This document shows, one piece after another, positions 45,001-56,419 of a stretch of 64,000 nucleotides of DNA. The stretch is from assembly GCA_964017195.1 (NCBI GenBank), contig OZ024887.1, forward strand, positions 2,360,881-2,424,880, written 5' to 3'. The translations under genes were made by a program, and so were the position numbers. The DNA is from Siderastrea radians (taxonomy: Eukaryota > Cnidaria > Anthozoa > Scleractinia > Rhizangiidae). The notes beneath the pieces are model-generated. The model was not told the origin of the DNA and ran no database searches. It saw nothing but the letters and a program-made list of their open reading frames with translations. Numbering within the stretch: position 1 is the stretch's first letter; each line of letters begins with the position of its first letter.

Positions 45001-45875
45001 AACACTCGTATTAAATCAACTGAACCGTTGAGTAAGATGTCACAGTGTAGAAAGATGTCGAACGTTTTGGAAGAAAGGTTGTTGTTGAGCTGTTCGACCG
45101 TTTACAATACACTGACCCAGTTGGCGGTGTTCATTGGATGGCATGAACAGGACCAAAATACGTCGAACGGCAAGAGAATCACTCGGAAATGGCCTCTGGA
45201 CCTGTCCTCTACAGCAAATGAGGTAAGAGCATTTCGAACTGTTTCTCTGTTTGACGTTTTCGATCTCATATGGGTCGAAACACATTAAAATATGTGCGTG
45301 ACTCGCGAATGTAATGTTGCCAAGAAGGGTCAAACAACCTGCATTTTAACGAACTTTGAAAAGCTCTCGCGTCGCTCTCAATCATTTGCCCAAAGAAATT
45401 TTTGCAGCAATCCTGAGAACATCTTTTCTTAATTCAACAGCCAGAAGTTGAATCGATTTGAAGGTTTAGCACATGGTGAAAAATAATTTAATTCACGAAG
45501 TACTTTTCCTGATGAGAAATGTATACTTTCAAAATTAAATTATTTCAAACACAAAGAACAACGCAGTTTCTACCAAAATCAGTTTTGAAGCTCTTGAGAG
45601 ATTGCAAAAGTAAAATTGAGTGTTTAAAAGACGACAGAGGGATTTGTTTTTGCACGCGAACGCCTCAAATTGATGTCATAATTTACTGCTTCAAATTGCG
45701 ATTTTAACGGAAGTGCGTTATTTGCATTTTTCTTTGAAATAAAAGGATATTTTGCCAAAAAGAGTATCCAGTGATTTTAGTTATACCCTAACCTATCTAA
45801 CATTAAAATATGAAAGAAATCGAATTTTCCACCCTTGCTGCGTTATGTTTGATTTTTACAGACAAACGCTCTTAA
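42043..45875. mobile_element. TTAA-flanked element with ~850-bp TIRs, copy 1
   Basis: TTAA-GAGCGCCTGTCTGTAAAAAT at the left and its inverse (ATTTTTACAGACAAACGCTC-TTAA) at the right bound a 3.8-kb element. The terminal repeats run to about 42893 and back from about 45017 and are nearly identical apart from small indels. No transposase-like ORF is present, so it is probably non-autonomous. TTAA insertion fits piggyBac or Kolobok; the GAG terminus does not match the usual CCY of piggyBac, so Kolobok-like is my preference. The interior closely matches copy 2 (49119-54922). Confidence 0.8.
45037..45222 (+). CDS. Putative 62-codon exon inside a TIR, reading outward
   Basis: From ATG (MSQCRKMSNVLEERLLL...) the frame is open to DLSSTANE, followed exactly in phase 0 by the donor GAG-GTAAGAG. 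The same 186-nt unit is present in all four TIRs (minus at 42688-42873 and 49781-49966, plus at 54084-54269). The copy at 49781-49966 has an in-frame TAG and the one at 42688-42873 has GTTAGA as donor. No family was recognised. It may be chance; conservation alone is expected because TIRs are near identical. Confidence 0.3.
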
Positions 45876-46866
45876 ATACCAAGTTATGTATAAGCAGCAT
45901 GCATTTGTAGTGACTTATTTGCACGTCGTTTTTGAGCAGTTTTCAAGTGAACATCGCAACTTATGTTTTCCTGGGCTAACATTCCCATGCTATTTTGTCT
46001 ATGCGACGAGATTAAATGTGATGTTTCCTTAATACCGGCAAACAATTTTTGATAGGGCAAGCTTCACCTTACTCTGCAAGGTATTACTTTAACTTCCCAC
46101 CGGCTCAAAGTGGTTGGTTAGCGCTATCATTAATTGTTGTAATAACTGTGGTTCGGTTTCGTCCGTCAATTGAAAACTGCTCTATAAGGCAACATTTTAC
46201 AATAATTTGAACAATCCTCGAAAACGTACGATTAACTTATGTTCTTTGAACACCATTTGTTTAAGAAAAGGTGTATGATCTTACAAATGAATTTTAATAT
46301 TAACTCAACAGGAAAAAAGCTGGTTGAACTTCTCACAGAAACCCGCCTTCAGGCGGAACCAAGAAACCATTTGTTCAATTAAAAGCTTATAACGACGAAC
46401 AATACAGCTTTTAAAAGTCTTGCTTGAAAAGACACTGATGCGTCTTATACCAGAACAGGAACAGTGATATATAAGCCCTCTGCCAAGAGTGTAACACGAA
46501 AGTGTTAACAAGTTAGCGAACAGACAATCAATCTAACAGTTTTGAATTTCAACACTGATTGTACTATAAAATAAAAGTATTTGATTTTCTTTAAAATTAA
46601 GTTATATTGGTGTAAATGCGTGTTTGTTTTTCTTCAACCTTAATCTACAACTGATTGTCTTTCGCTAAACTTTTAACACTTTCGAGCCATTTAACTTCAA
46701 AGAGGCGGTAATGAAAAATTATTCATCTTGCGTTCTTGAAATTGACGAGCAAGATTTAAGTGGATTAACCTCGCACACTATCTTAAGTTGTCAACTACAT
46801 AGTATGCAAAAACAAGGCTCCGTAACTTTATAAAGTTATCGAGACTTAATAAAACAACTACAGTTC

Positions 46867-47490
46867 CCATGTACCTTGACCTATCATGAGTTCAATCATG
46901 TTTTGAACTACTTAAACTTCTCCGGAGTTCCATCTTGGATTGGATCTACTTCTCATTTTTTGTCAAAACAGAAAGCTGGATACTTTCTTAAAAGAAGCCA
47001 AACGTGAACATTAATCACGTGGATAAAGATAACTTTGACATCAACCATGGGGGCATTTCCAATCATACCGTCATAGTTTTTTCCTTCTCACAACAGTGAC
47101 GCAAACTGGCACGCACGAAGTAACTTCAATTCCTATTTACCTTGGACTATTGTGAGTTCAATCATAGTTTGAACTACTCAAGGCTACCCTACGTTTAATG
47201 ACAGCATTTTGTCAGAAACGATGATGCTCTCTCAAAATGAATTTCATCGAGGAAATTATATTTCTACAGTTCCACCTTGGACTGAATCTACCTCTTAATT
47301 TTTTTGAACAAAAGGAAAAAAACTGGGTGCTTTCTCTTAACAGATCTTATCACCTTAAAAGAAACCAAAAGTGAACACTAATCACGTGGATAAAAATAAC
47401 TTTGACATCAACCATGGGGGCGTTTCCAATCATGCCGCCACAGTTTTTTTTCTGTCTCACAACAGTGACGCAAATCGGCAGGCACAACAG
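46867..47490. repeat. Two diverged direct repeats of ~370-bp period
   Basis: The order of motifs (GTTCCATCTTGGA, TAATCACGTGGATAAA, AACTTTGACATCAACCATGG, TTTCCAATCAT, CTCACAACAGTGACGCAAA) occurs twice, with units starting near 46930 and 47270. It lies 3' of the tyrosine-recombinase ORF. Confidence 0.7.
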
Positions 47491-47597
47491 TACATAGCAG
47501 ATATCATGAAAGCATTGAGAAATCTATAAAAGAAGGTAAAAGCTTGTTCAGATTTTGTTAAGCTACCTTAATTTCTTTCTTTCTGAAGCCGCCTTCC

Positions 47598-49058
47598 TCA
47601 CTTCGATGCCCTGCTGACAAGTCGCTCGTATTTTATCCGATTAACAATAGTTTCTAGTGGAACTTTCTTCAGTGTATCCTTTCCCCAGGGATCTTTTTCG
47701 AGGGTTTCCTTGATTCTTTGCTTGAGAATGGGAAATGATTTCCTTACCATGTCGTTGAACATAGTCTGTAAGCTGGCAAGATCGAAGTCCGATAATGCAC
47801 CTCGTACGCTGCTTGTCAACGTTGGTGGTATAATTTCACTTAGTGTCTCGTTCTCCACTTCCAATCCTCTTTGTACACGTTCTTGTAAAGTTTCCTCTTC
47901 AGAAGGGAGTTCTGGAAGGCTTGTAACGTCTGGAGAAGGAAGCTTTCGGAAACGCCATTGTGCACGTATTTTATCTAGCACTCTCTTTGGGTCTTGATCT
48001 TTCAACTGCGGGTGTTTAGAAATTTTACTTTTCACAGTTTCCATAGAAACCTCCTCCTTTTCAATTTCATTCTTGAAAACGTCCTTTACTAAACTTGCGA
48101 TTTCCAAGGACCAAGAATCTCTGGAAGATTTGGACGTTACTGAAATGCTGGGGGTGTCGGCTGGAACGCTCTTGAACTGGTCAACGGTTCCTTGGGCTTC
48201 ACCCCCGGCTTCAACACGCATCACATTTCGTAGGTGCTTGGAGGCTTGTACCGATGACTTCGATTTCTCTTGCAGCCTGTAGTATTCCCGTGCTGTGTCA
48301 ACATTGTGGGCCATTAAGTCTGCGAGATTTCCACGCGCTTCATTACTCTCGCTGTTTGTGTGCACTTTTGAGACAGCTGACTTTCTAAACAGAGTTGAGC
48401 TAGGACTTCCTTCCATACCAGCCTTCTTCCATACAGACTTGATGGCCTTGTTTATCTGACTGGATTCCATGGTTTCTCCGTTCCACGTTAAAAACACGCT
48501 TTCGTTGAGGCTACCAGTCACGCCAGGAACTTTGGAACGTACTTCTCGTACGAAAATGTCCATCCAGCTGTGTAATCTCGAGCTGAGAACAATTCGTGCT
48601 GGACCATGTGTTTGGAGGGTTTTGTGATTCTTTACAAGAACAACATTTTCCTCGTCGTGTTTGGATACTCTTGTAAATTCTCCCACTTTCATATTAGCAA
48701 GGGCGCCAGCCCTATTGGCATTGTCAATTGATATTTCAACCAACAGAAAGTCTCTGATGAGAGTGTATTGGCTCTGGGATAGTACCACTGAATGCGCACC
48801 TGATAATTGACCAATTAGGCAAATGGCGTCTCTGGCAGCCTTACTTCTCTCAAATTCTCCAATGTGTTCGGGGGAGGTTAAAGAATGAAGATCCTCTTCT
48901 ATCTTCTCCCAATGTCGTTTGGAGCAGCCTTTGCGCAAAGATGAAGACCATCTTGCCATTTTTTCTTTCAGAGAAAGGATCTTCGCTGTTGGAATGTTTA
49001 TTCCAAGGTCTTCAGTGAGGCAAAAGGAGTAAAAATGGCGGAGACTCATCAAATATGA
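47598..49058 (-). CDS. Tyrosine recombinase-like protein (Crypton-type), C-terminal exon
   Basis: An open frame of 484 codons runs from ATG 49052 to its stop at 47598. The exon probably begins at 49058 after a TTATCAG acceptor (reading SYLMSLRHFYSF), so upstream exon(s) are missing. Residues in tyrosine-recombinase order: Arg114 in NANRAGALAN, Lys144 in KNHKT, Arg223 in TLFRKSAV, His249 in DLMAHN and Tyr257/258 in TAREYYRL. The HxxR histidine appears replaced by Thr. Residues 281-484 form an extra acidic and charged region. Cnidarian genomes hold many such Crypton-related recombinases. The frame is fully open. Whether it is active or host-coded cannot be told; TIR element copy 2 lies 61 bp upstream. 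Confidence 0.7.
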   Translation of the reverse strand, partial: SYLMSLRHFYSFCLTEDLGINIPTAKILSLKEKMARWSSSLRKGCSKRHWEKIEEDLHSLTSPEHIGEFERSKAARDAICLIGQLSGAHSVVLSQSQYTLIRDFLLVEISIDNANRAGALANMKVGEFTRVSKHDEENVVLVKNHKTLQTHGPARIVLSSRLHSWMDIFVREVRSKVPGVTGSLNESVFLTWNGETMESSQINKAIKSVWKKAGMEGSPSSTLFRKSAVSKVHTNSESNEARGNLADLMAHNVDTAREYYRLQEKSKSSVQASKHLRNVMRVEAGGEAQGTVDQFKSVPADTPSISVTSKSSRDSWSLEIASLVKDVFKNEIEKEEVSMETVKSKISKHPQLKDQDPKRVLDKIRAQWRFRKLPSPDVTSLPELPSEEETLQERVQRGLEVENETLSEIIPPTLTSSVRGALSDFDLASLQTMFNDMVRKSFPILKQRIKETLEKDPWGKDTLKKVPLETIVNRIKYERLVSRASK

Positions 49059-49118
49059 CTGATAAAAGGGACTTCACCTTAACCTTAGTAGTAAAATGCA
49101 ACTTTATCATTGCCTTTT

Positions 49119-52100
49119 TTAAGAGCGCTTGTCTGTAAAAATCAGACAAAATCAAAATTCCGCGGCAAGGGTGGAAAATTCGATTTCTTTCATATTTTAA
49201 TGTTAGATAGGTTAGGGTATAACTAAAATCACTGGATACTTTTTTTGGCAAAATATCCTTTTATTTCAAAGAAAAATGCAAATAACGAACTTCCGTTAAA
49301 ATCGCCATTTGAAGCAGTAAATTATGACATCAATTTGAGGCGTTCGCGTGCAAAAACAAATCCCTCTGTCGTCTTTTAAACACTCAATTTTACTTTTGCA
49401 ATCTCTCAAGAGCTTCAAAACTGATTTTGGTAGAAACTGCGTTGTTCTTTGTGTTTGAAATAATTTAATTTTGAAAGTATACATTTCTCATCAGGAAAAG
49501 TACTTCGTGAATTAAATTATTTTTCACCATGTGCTAAACCTTCAAATCGATTCAGCTTCTGGCTGTTGAATTAAGAAAAGATGTTCTCAGGATTGCTGCA
49601 AAAATTTCTTTGGGCAAATGATTGAGAGCGACGCGAGAGCTTTTCAAAGTTCGTTAAAATGCAGGTTGTTTGACCCTTCTTGGCAACATTCCATTCGCGA
49701 GTCACGCACATATTTTAATGTGTTTCGACCCACATGAGATCGAAAACGTCAAACAGAAAAACAGTTCGAAATGCTCTTACCTCATTTGCTGTAGAGGACA
49801 GGTCCAGAGGCCATTTCCGAGTGATTCTCTTGCCGTTCGACGTATTTTGGTCCTGTTGATGACATCCAATGAACACCGCCAACTAAGTCAGTGTATTGTA
49901 AACGGTCGAACAGCTCAACAACAACATTTCTTCCAAAACGTTCGACATCTTTCTACACTGTGACATCTTACTCAACGGTTAAGTTGCTGGTCAGTGTTGC
50001 TTAGTTGGCAATACACAAAAAGGTTTTTATCACCACATGTCGCCGCTAACGTGGCGAGAGTTTTATCTAGAGCCGCGTCACGCGATGCAAATCATCGGAA
50101 TGGATATTTTACTAGAGGGTAGGGGAAGGGCAAAATCTGCTCTGATTCTTTTTAAACGGCTCAGGGTTCGAGAAATGGGAGGAACTAGTAATGGACCAAA
50201 AATACGAAACAAAATTAGTGCTACATTTAGGCACCTCAACCTCCCGTGCCAGAATGCAGAAAAAGTAGTCACCCCTCGGCGTGAGTTGTAGGCATGCAAA
50301 TAACAATGTTCGAACACGAAAATTAGCTAAAAAGGGTACGTGTACTAGCTTAAGTTAAAAACCTCTTCAAAACGTCGAGTCCAGAACATTACAATCGTTT
50401 TTATCAGGGAAATTGCGATGTGACTAACTAGTTTGTGCCTATAGTTTTGGCTTAGAGGGGGGACCTTGGACTTTTCTTTCACAAATTGCTTCGTTACACA
50501 GAAGACGGTTGTTGTTGGTTCCATTTTCTTGTTGTCGGAGTTTGTGGTTACAACACCAGACGAATCAAAAGCTTGAAAACAATTGTTCCCTTACTTTCAT
50601 GCACCAAGAATACCCAGGCCTATAGAAGGGGGAGGGGGGGAGGGGGGGGCTCGAGTCCCCAGAAGTTTTGGAAGTTGAAAAAACATTACAATAAATGAGC
50701 CAAAAAATATATAATTAAAACGAATTAATGTGCAACGAATAGTCTTAAATGCTGATGCTGAAAGTTCCTTTTATTATTTTACAACCTTTAACAGGGTTTG
50801 ACATCTGTTGAGTCACTAGCCACCGGGCAAGTGGGCTTCAAAAATCTACTAGTCCACCGCACATTTCAGTCGCCCAGGTTCCTTACAAATGTCTTTCTTC
50901 ACCCATATCACCTTGACCCTGGCAGTACAGCTCTACTGTGAAGGACCTTAATGCCTTTAATAGCTAAGCGACTGCTGTGTATTTGCTGCAAGCTTTAAGC
51001 TCATCATGTTGTTTTAAAACAAGTCAAAGGAACAAAACTATTTTTATCTCACCAATCGAGTGATAAAAGTTACGTTAACGTTTACGAGAGTTAAGTAAAA
51101 CAGGTCCGAAATTCGTAGCTTGGCTGTCGAAATGTTTCAATTTTAACAAACCTTGTAACTTTAAGGGTACTTTTTTAAAACTGATGCTATAAATCTGGTG
51201 GATGTTGCCAACAACTTTGTCGGCGAAAAAGCAAACATGAATCAGCTTTTTGGCAAATTGTCAACGAAGGATGTCCCCAAAAAGGTGTCGTTTTTGACGA
51301 AATCGACACAAACTGTGGCATTGTGAACAGAGTTAGTATCTATGTGCACGAGTGTGTATTTTGAAGGGGGGGGGGGAAGGCTTTGACTAGGCTAATTTGC
51401 TCGCAGCATTTATTTCAGCCTTGGTGCGGCCCTGATACCACCAAAAGAGTTGCTACACTACTGGATACCACAAGTTACAAGTCAGTTTTCACAACGAACG
51501 CTTAAATACAATGACAATATGTCCCAGCCATCGTGCAAAACTTGGAATAGTGTCTAGCAGGAAGCTGCAGCACAAGGGGCCGGGTCACGGTAAGGAAACG
51601 GGGAGTGGCCAAAAAGTGAAAGAGGACTGGGGAAAAAGGGATCTGAACTTATCTTACGCGGGACTGGTTCGCTTGTAAAAGTTGGATCAGGTGAGTTTTA
51701 TATTCGCTTGTGGTCTATCCGAATATTAGCCAGGTTATCGATGGAAGCCTCACTCTTCTCTTCGTCCTCATTAAGGTGTATGTAGAACGTGAAAGAGGTA
51801 ACAGACGTTTAAGGGCAAGATGCTTGACGTATTTCTGTTATGATATCCTCATATCCATTATGATAAGTATGCTGGCTGCCGTGAGAGATCTCGCTCACTG
51901 GGAACCTATCTCAGTAAGATTCGTAAGCAGAAATTCAGGAACAGAACCTCATTTTTTGTTACCATGGTTACGTGCCATATTTCACAGTCTTCAAACAGCA
52001 CTGGCGTGCTGTTAGAAGCCCCACTCATTAGTCAGGACACACTAATGTAGACTAAATTAAACAGCTGACAAGAGAGCACAGTTAAACACTTCGATTGCAC

Positions 52101-54922
52101 CCATTTGTTATGAAGAGAGAACCCTTCCTGTCCAAAACTCCATCCAACCCTTTAACAGCGAGCTGACTTTCACTCGTGATATAACTGTGCCTTGAACCGG
52201 TCCTGTGCCAGCTGAGAACCAGCAGACTGACACCAATGATCATAGGTAGAATACCCGCTCGTCAATTAACAAAAGGGAGCCCCTTGTAGTTATAGGTTTT
52301 CCCCGTATTAAAGTTGGGTCTAGTTAATAATAGCGCCACTTCTGTTGCACCACTCACCTGTAACCATGTATGTAAGCTTGTACAACGGTTGGAATTGCGT
52401 TTCAGACTACTAGGCTAGGGTAGCAAATACAATTTTTAATGGTTGTAACAACACTGGTAATAAGTAAGAAAGACACACAACGCCATTAAAACCACGAATA
52501 ATCCCTGCAATTAACACTGTATGTTATTTTACTTCACCTCAAAGGTTTTGCCCTTCCCCTACCCCCTAAAATGCCTTTGATACGCATTGCGTGACAAACC
52601 AAATACGCACGCGGCGCCATTCACGTTTGGTCCCAATTTAGCTAACCTGCGATCAGGCCGAATTTTAGCATCGCTCTCATATTCTCTTACGTTGGTCGCT
52701 CGCTAAAATAGGGCCTGATACAATCTCTCACAAAAGTTCGTGTCGGCGGCCAAATTTTGGCCGCGGGAATCTCGCAATCTGATTGGCCCTTTAACAATAG
52801 AGCTGTCAACGGAAGTAAATTGTTTACGAGTCTCGCTCACAATTTCGATCCGACCGCCATCGCCAAGGAAGAACCAAGGAACAAGTCTGCCGAAGTAAAA
52901 CGTGTTGCTCTAATAAATTCTCATCGTTCTAGGATAATTGTCACCATTTCTTTCTGTCCTGAGAAGGGCGTTCGGTTTGACGCAAGCTGTCTCTTATACC
53001 TGGAGCAGAGAAGTATAGCAACAGTGAAGTATGTATTCCGTTTCATCGCATCGTGTCTCGAAATTTTCATTTGATGGCTTTCAGCTAGTATTGATAACAT
53101 GAACAGAGTAGTGGTTGTTTCCGCGTTTTACGAAACAAAACGAACAGCAGACGAACAAGTATCGTTCGCCAAGAATGATCAACAAGTCAACCGATAATTC
53201 GGTAAACTTAACAGTAAACTGATGTTTGGCGAGAGCCGCAATCAAGTCGCAATGAGGATTTCAGTTTATATTCATTCATTGTTTAACACTTATGTCGTTT
53301 TATTGATCTCTGACATTGACATCAAAGGATCTAACTACTTTTATAATAAATGTTCTTCGTTTTAAAATTCGCTGCTATTTAGAGATAAAATTCGCTGCTA
53401 ATCTCAAATATTTATCACTTGTGGAACTAAATTAAATTACAAAATACTCCTTTGTTTATAAACGGTTTTATTTATATCTTTACTAAAGAATGAAACTGAA
53501 GGTACTTCTCTTAATTGCCCAAGGTTTTTTACGCAGAAAATCGGTGAGAAATGCGAAGAGAATATTTCCGGATACCACCTGAAATGGGAAAGGATTCAAG
53601 CATGCAGCATATTTTGGTACATGGCAACCTCGTCGTGTTTTGAATTTTCATTCAGTTTCAGTTCAGACAGAGCAACCATGCACAATACCAGAACCTTCAA
53701 GTTAGTAATCGTGTAAATTTGACTGCTTGTGCCTAGAAGATATCTCGTAGCCTATGATTTTCTTATTTTGCCGACATTTGCGTGACTTTTTGCGAATTGC
53801 CGTTGTGGGAAATTTGCATACCGAGGATCGTGCAAGCAAAAGAAATTTTGATTGGCTGTTTTGTTGAATGTCAATCAATCAAAAAAGTGGGCGGCAGACG
53901 TTCCGTAGAAGAATTGTATCAGGCTCTATTTTTCGTTTCGCCCGTCCCGCCTGAATGTTTCACCGGGCGAAACGAAAATAGAGCCTGATCGCAGGTTACA
54001 ATTTAGCAGTCAAATCTGATAATGCTTTTGTGCACTGAAAACTGAGCAACACTCGTATTAAATCAACTGAACCGTTGAGTAAGATGTCACAGTGTAGAAA
54101 GATGTCGAACGTTTTGGAAGAAAGGTTGTTGTTGAGCTGTTCGACCGTTTACAATACACTGACCCAGTTGGCGGTGTTCATTGGATGTCATCAACAGGAC
54201 CAAAATACGTCGAACGGCAAGAGAATCACTCGGAAATGGCCTCTGGACCTGTCCTCTACAGCAAATGAGGTAAGAGCATTTCGAACTGTTTTTCTGTTTG
54301 ACGTTTTCGATCTCATATGGGTCGAAACACATTAAAATATGTGCGTGACTCGCGAATGTAATGTTGCCAAGAAGGGTCAAACAACCTGCATTTTCACGAA
54401 CTTTGAAAAGCTCTCGCGTCGCTCTCAGTCATTTGCCCAAAGAAATGTTTGCAGCAATCCTGAGAACATCTTTTCTTAATTCAACAGCCAGAAGCTGAAT
54501 CGATTTGAAGGTTTAGCACATGGTGAAAAATAATTTAATTCACGAAGTACTTTTCCTGATGAGAAATGTATACTTTCAAAATTAAATTATTTCAAACACA
54601 AAGAACAACGCAGTTTCTACCAAAATCAGTTTTGAAGCTCTTGAGAGATTGCTAAAGTAAAATTGAGTGTTTAAAAGACGACAGAGGGATTTGTTTTTGC
54701 ACGCGAACGCCTCAAATTGATGTCATAATTTACTGCTTCAAATGGCGATTTTAACGGAAGTTCGTTATTTGCAGTTTTCTTTGAAATAAAAGGATATTTT
54801 GCCAAAAAAAGTATCCGGTGATTTTAGTTATACCCTAACCTATCTAACATTAAAATATGAAAGAAATCGAATTTTCCACCCTTGCCGCGTTATGTTTGAT
54901 TTTTACAGACAAGCGCTCTTAA
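49119..54922. mobile_element. TTAA-flanked element with ~850-bp TIRs, copy 2
   Basis: It has the same ends as copy 1 (TTAA-GAGCGCTTGTCTGT and inverse) over 5.8 kb. Relative to copy 1 it has about 610 bp more at 50736-51343 (probably deleted in copy 1) and a 1357-bp nested insertion at 52642-53998. No transposase was recognised. It sits in what appears to be the intron upstream of the recombinase exon at 47598-49058. Confidence 0.8.
52642..53998. mobile_element. Nested 1.36-kb element with 8-bp target duplication
   Basis: CAATTTAG occurs on both sides (52634-52641 and 53999-54006). Copy 1 has a single CAATTTAG at the same place, giving an empty site. The ends are TAACCTGCGATCAGGC and inverse GCCTGATCGCAGGTTA; the left has one extra C. 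A hairpin (GGCTCTATTTTTCGTTTCGC against GCGAAACGAAAATAGAGCC) lies just inside the right end. An 8-bp duplication fits hAT or P-type transposition. An open frame at 52757-53074 has no recognised domain. Confidence 0.8.
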
Positions 54923-55376
54923 GTCCAAACTGATAAAAAGTCACTTTGATACTACCACTATTTGCATGAAGTATGAGAAGCAGTATAAGTAGAAACGATA
55001 AACCATTGGGACGAGAACGCGTGAATATTTACGCGAACATGTTTGCTACTACAAAGGTGGACAAAAAACACTTTTTTCAGTTTTCGCCATTTTGGATCTG
55101 GTTCACCAAAAGAGCTTTTGCAATTAAAGTGCTTGAAATAATCATTTTTACTCCGCAAAATTACGAACCCTTTTTGACTTGAGTATCTTATAAAATTGGT
55201 TCAAAAACTCATGAATAATTAATGATCATTTCCACCAATTACATCACGCAAATGAGTCACGTGGATGCTTGTTTAAAACCGGTAATACATCAACAATCTA
55301 AAAAGCCTGGTGGCGGCATTTGATTTCAGTCCCAGGGGAAAGCGGGGCTGATTGTAATATACCTCATTACTATTCT
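54923..55376. other. Unassigned spacer
   Basis: About 450 bp lies between TIR element copy 2 and the palindrome at 55377. Short overlapping frames occur on both strands, but none shows a domain or splice pattern that I can support. Confidence 0.35.
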
Positions 55377-55446
55377 TTATATAAAATGTTACCCTCATTA
55401 GTATTCTTTATATAAAGAATACTAATGAGGGTAACATTTTATATAA
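55377..55446. repeat. Perfect 70-nt palindrome (35-bp arms, no loop)
   Basis: The left arm begins TTATATAAAATGTTACCCTC and ends ATTCTTTAT; the right arm is its exact inverse. Part of the left arm (CTCATTA.TATTCTTTATAT) also occurs just upstream at about 55363-55380. It truncates the Crypton-like ORF on its right. Confidence 0.9.
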
Positions 55447-55831
55447 CAGAAACAATGCTGTACAGCGTACGAGGAGGATAATTTTCCCCGGTATCTTTGC
55501 ACACTTCCATTATGAATTTTGTTAACCAAAAATTTAGCGACTCTGCCGTCATATCAAGCACGTCGGTTTCCAAGTCTTGAATTTGTGATGTGTCATTAGT
55601 ACAACTGCTCGGCTCTTCAGAAGCTTTCTTATTTACTCTTGTTGACTGCCATTCTGAAAAAATCTTCATAGCCCACTTATTGACGGAACGTGTTGACTTT
55701 GGTACGGCATTTTCCAGCAGTTGTTTCTCTTCTTCAGCATTTTTGGGTTGGCGAAACGTCCGCTTGTGCTTCGAAGCCATAATGTTCTCATCGAGCTCAC
55801 TATTGAATGAAGTTTCCACTATACAAATCAT
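55439..55831 (-). pseudogene. N-terminal fragment of a KIAA1958/Crypton-derived-like protein
   Basis: The frame runs from 55831 (a second Met, of MASKHKRTF, at 55780) for 130 codons. Visible motifs are PKSTRSVNKWAMKIFSEWQ, DLETDVLDMTAESLNFWL and FIMEVCKDTGENYPPRTLYSIV. The order of a W-x-x-x-x-F-x-x-W helix, MTxExLNxWL and YPPxTLY is what I know from KIAA1958/QRICH1/ZMYM-type proteins derived from Crypton recombinases. The frame stops inside the palindrome, where a catalytic domain would follow. It is probably a truncated copy. It is a different lineage from the recombinase at 47598. Confidence 0.6.
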
Positions 55832-56095
55832 CTAATCTTATAATTCTTTTCAGATCTAGCAGCATGAACTAGCAGCACGGGAAAATGGTCCGAAGCTCAT
55901 TAAACAAAACTTTTTATTCTTTTCAAAGACTATAGGAACTACAAAACATGAAAGAATGTCTTTATATTCTGTGAGATCGATTTTGACATTCTCTTGATGA
56001 GACTATGGAATAAAGTTATAGCACGGGAAAATGGCACCATTAGTTCATTATTCTATGAGATCGTTTTTTGAAGCCGTTCAATAAACTCGCAGATC

Positions 56096-56156
56096 GTGTT
56101 TTATCGGGTCTAAAACCACTCGGCTACGCCTCGTGGTTTTAAACCCGATAAAACAC
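56096..56156. repeat. 24-bp-arm hairpin
   Basis: GTGTTTTATCGGGTCTAAAA...CCAC and its inverse GTGGTTTTAAACCCGATAAAACAC are separated by 13 bases. It is nearly perfect, with one mismatch. This looks like a small dispersed fold-back repeat rather than a terminator. Confidence 0.75.
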
Positions 56157-56419
56157 TCCTGCTCGTTTATTAAACAGTACGTTAAAATGCTCATTTCATT
56201 TAATGATGACCTTTTGAACCACAAAATGTTTAACAACCGGAGAAAGTGAAGGAGGGAAGGAATGAATCTGTCTTCGGCTACGATACTTCTATTTTGCAAA
56301 GTTCCATGCAATACGAAAGTCACGCTCAAGGTCACGTGAATTCTAAATCCAACTAGTGAATATATAAAAGTATATTTAAAGTACATTTATTTTATTATTG
56401 TTTCGAGCCAGAATAATCA

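Noticed and set aside
49058..55439. Joining the KIAA1958-like fragment to the recombinase exon as one gene
   Set aside because: The fragment's expected continuation does not match the start of the 49058 exon; they look like different recombinase lineages.
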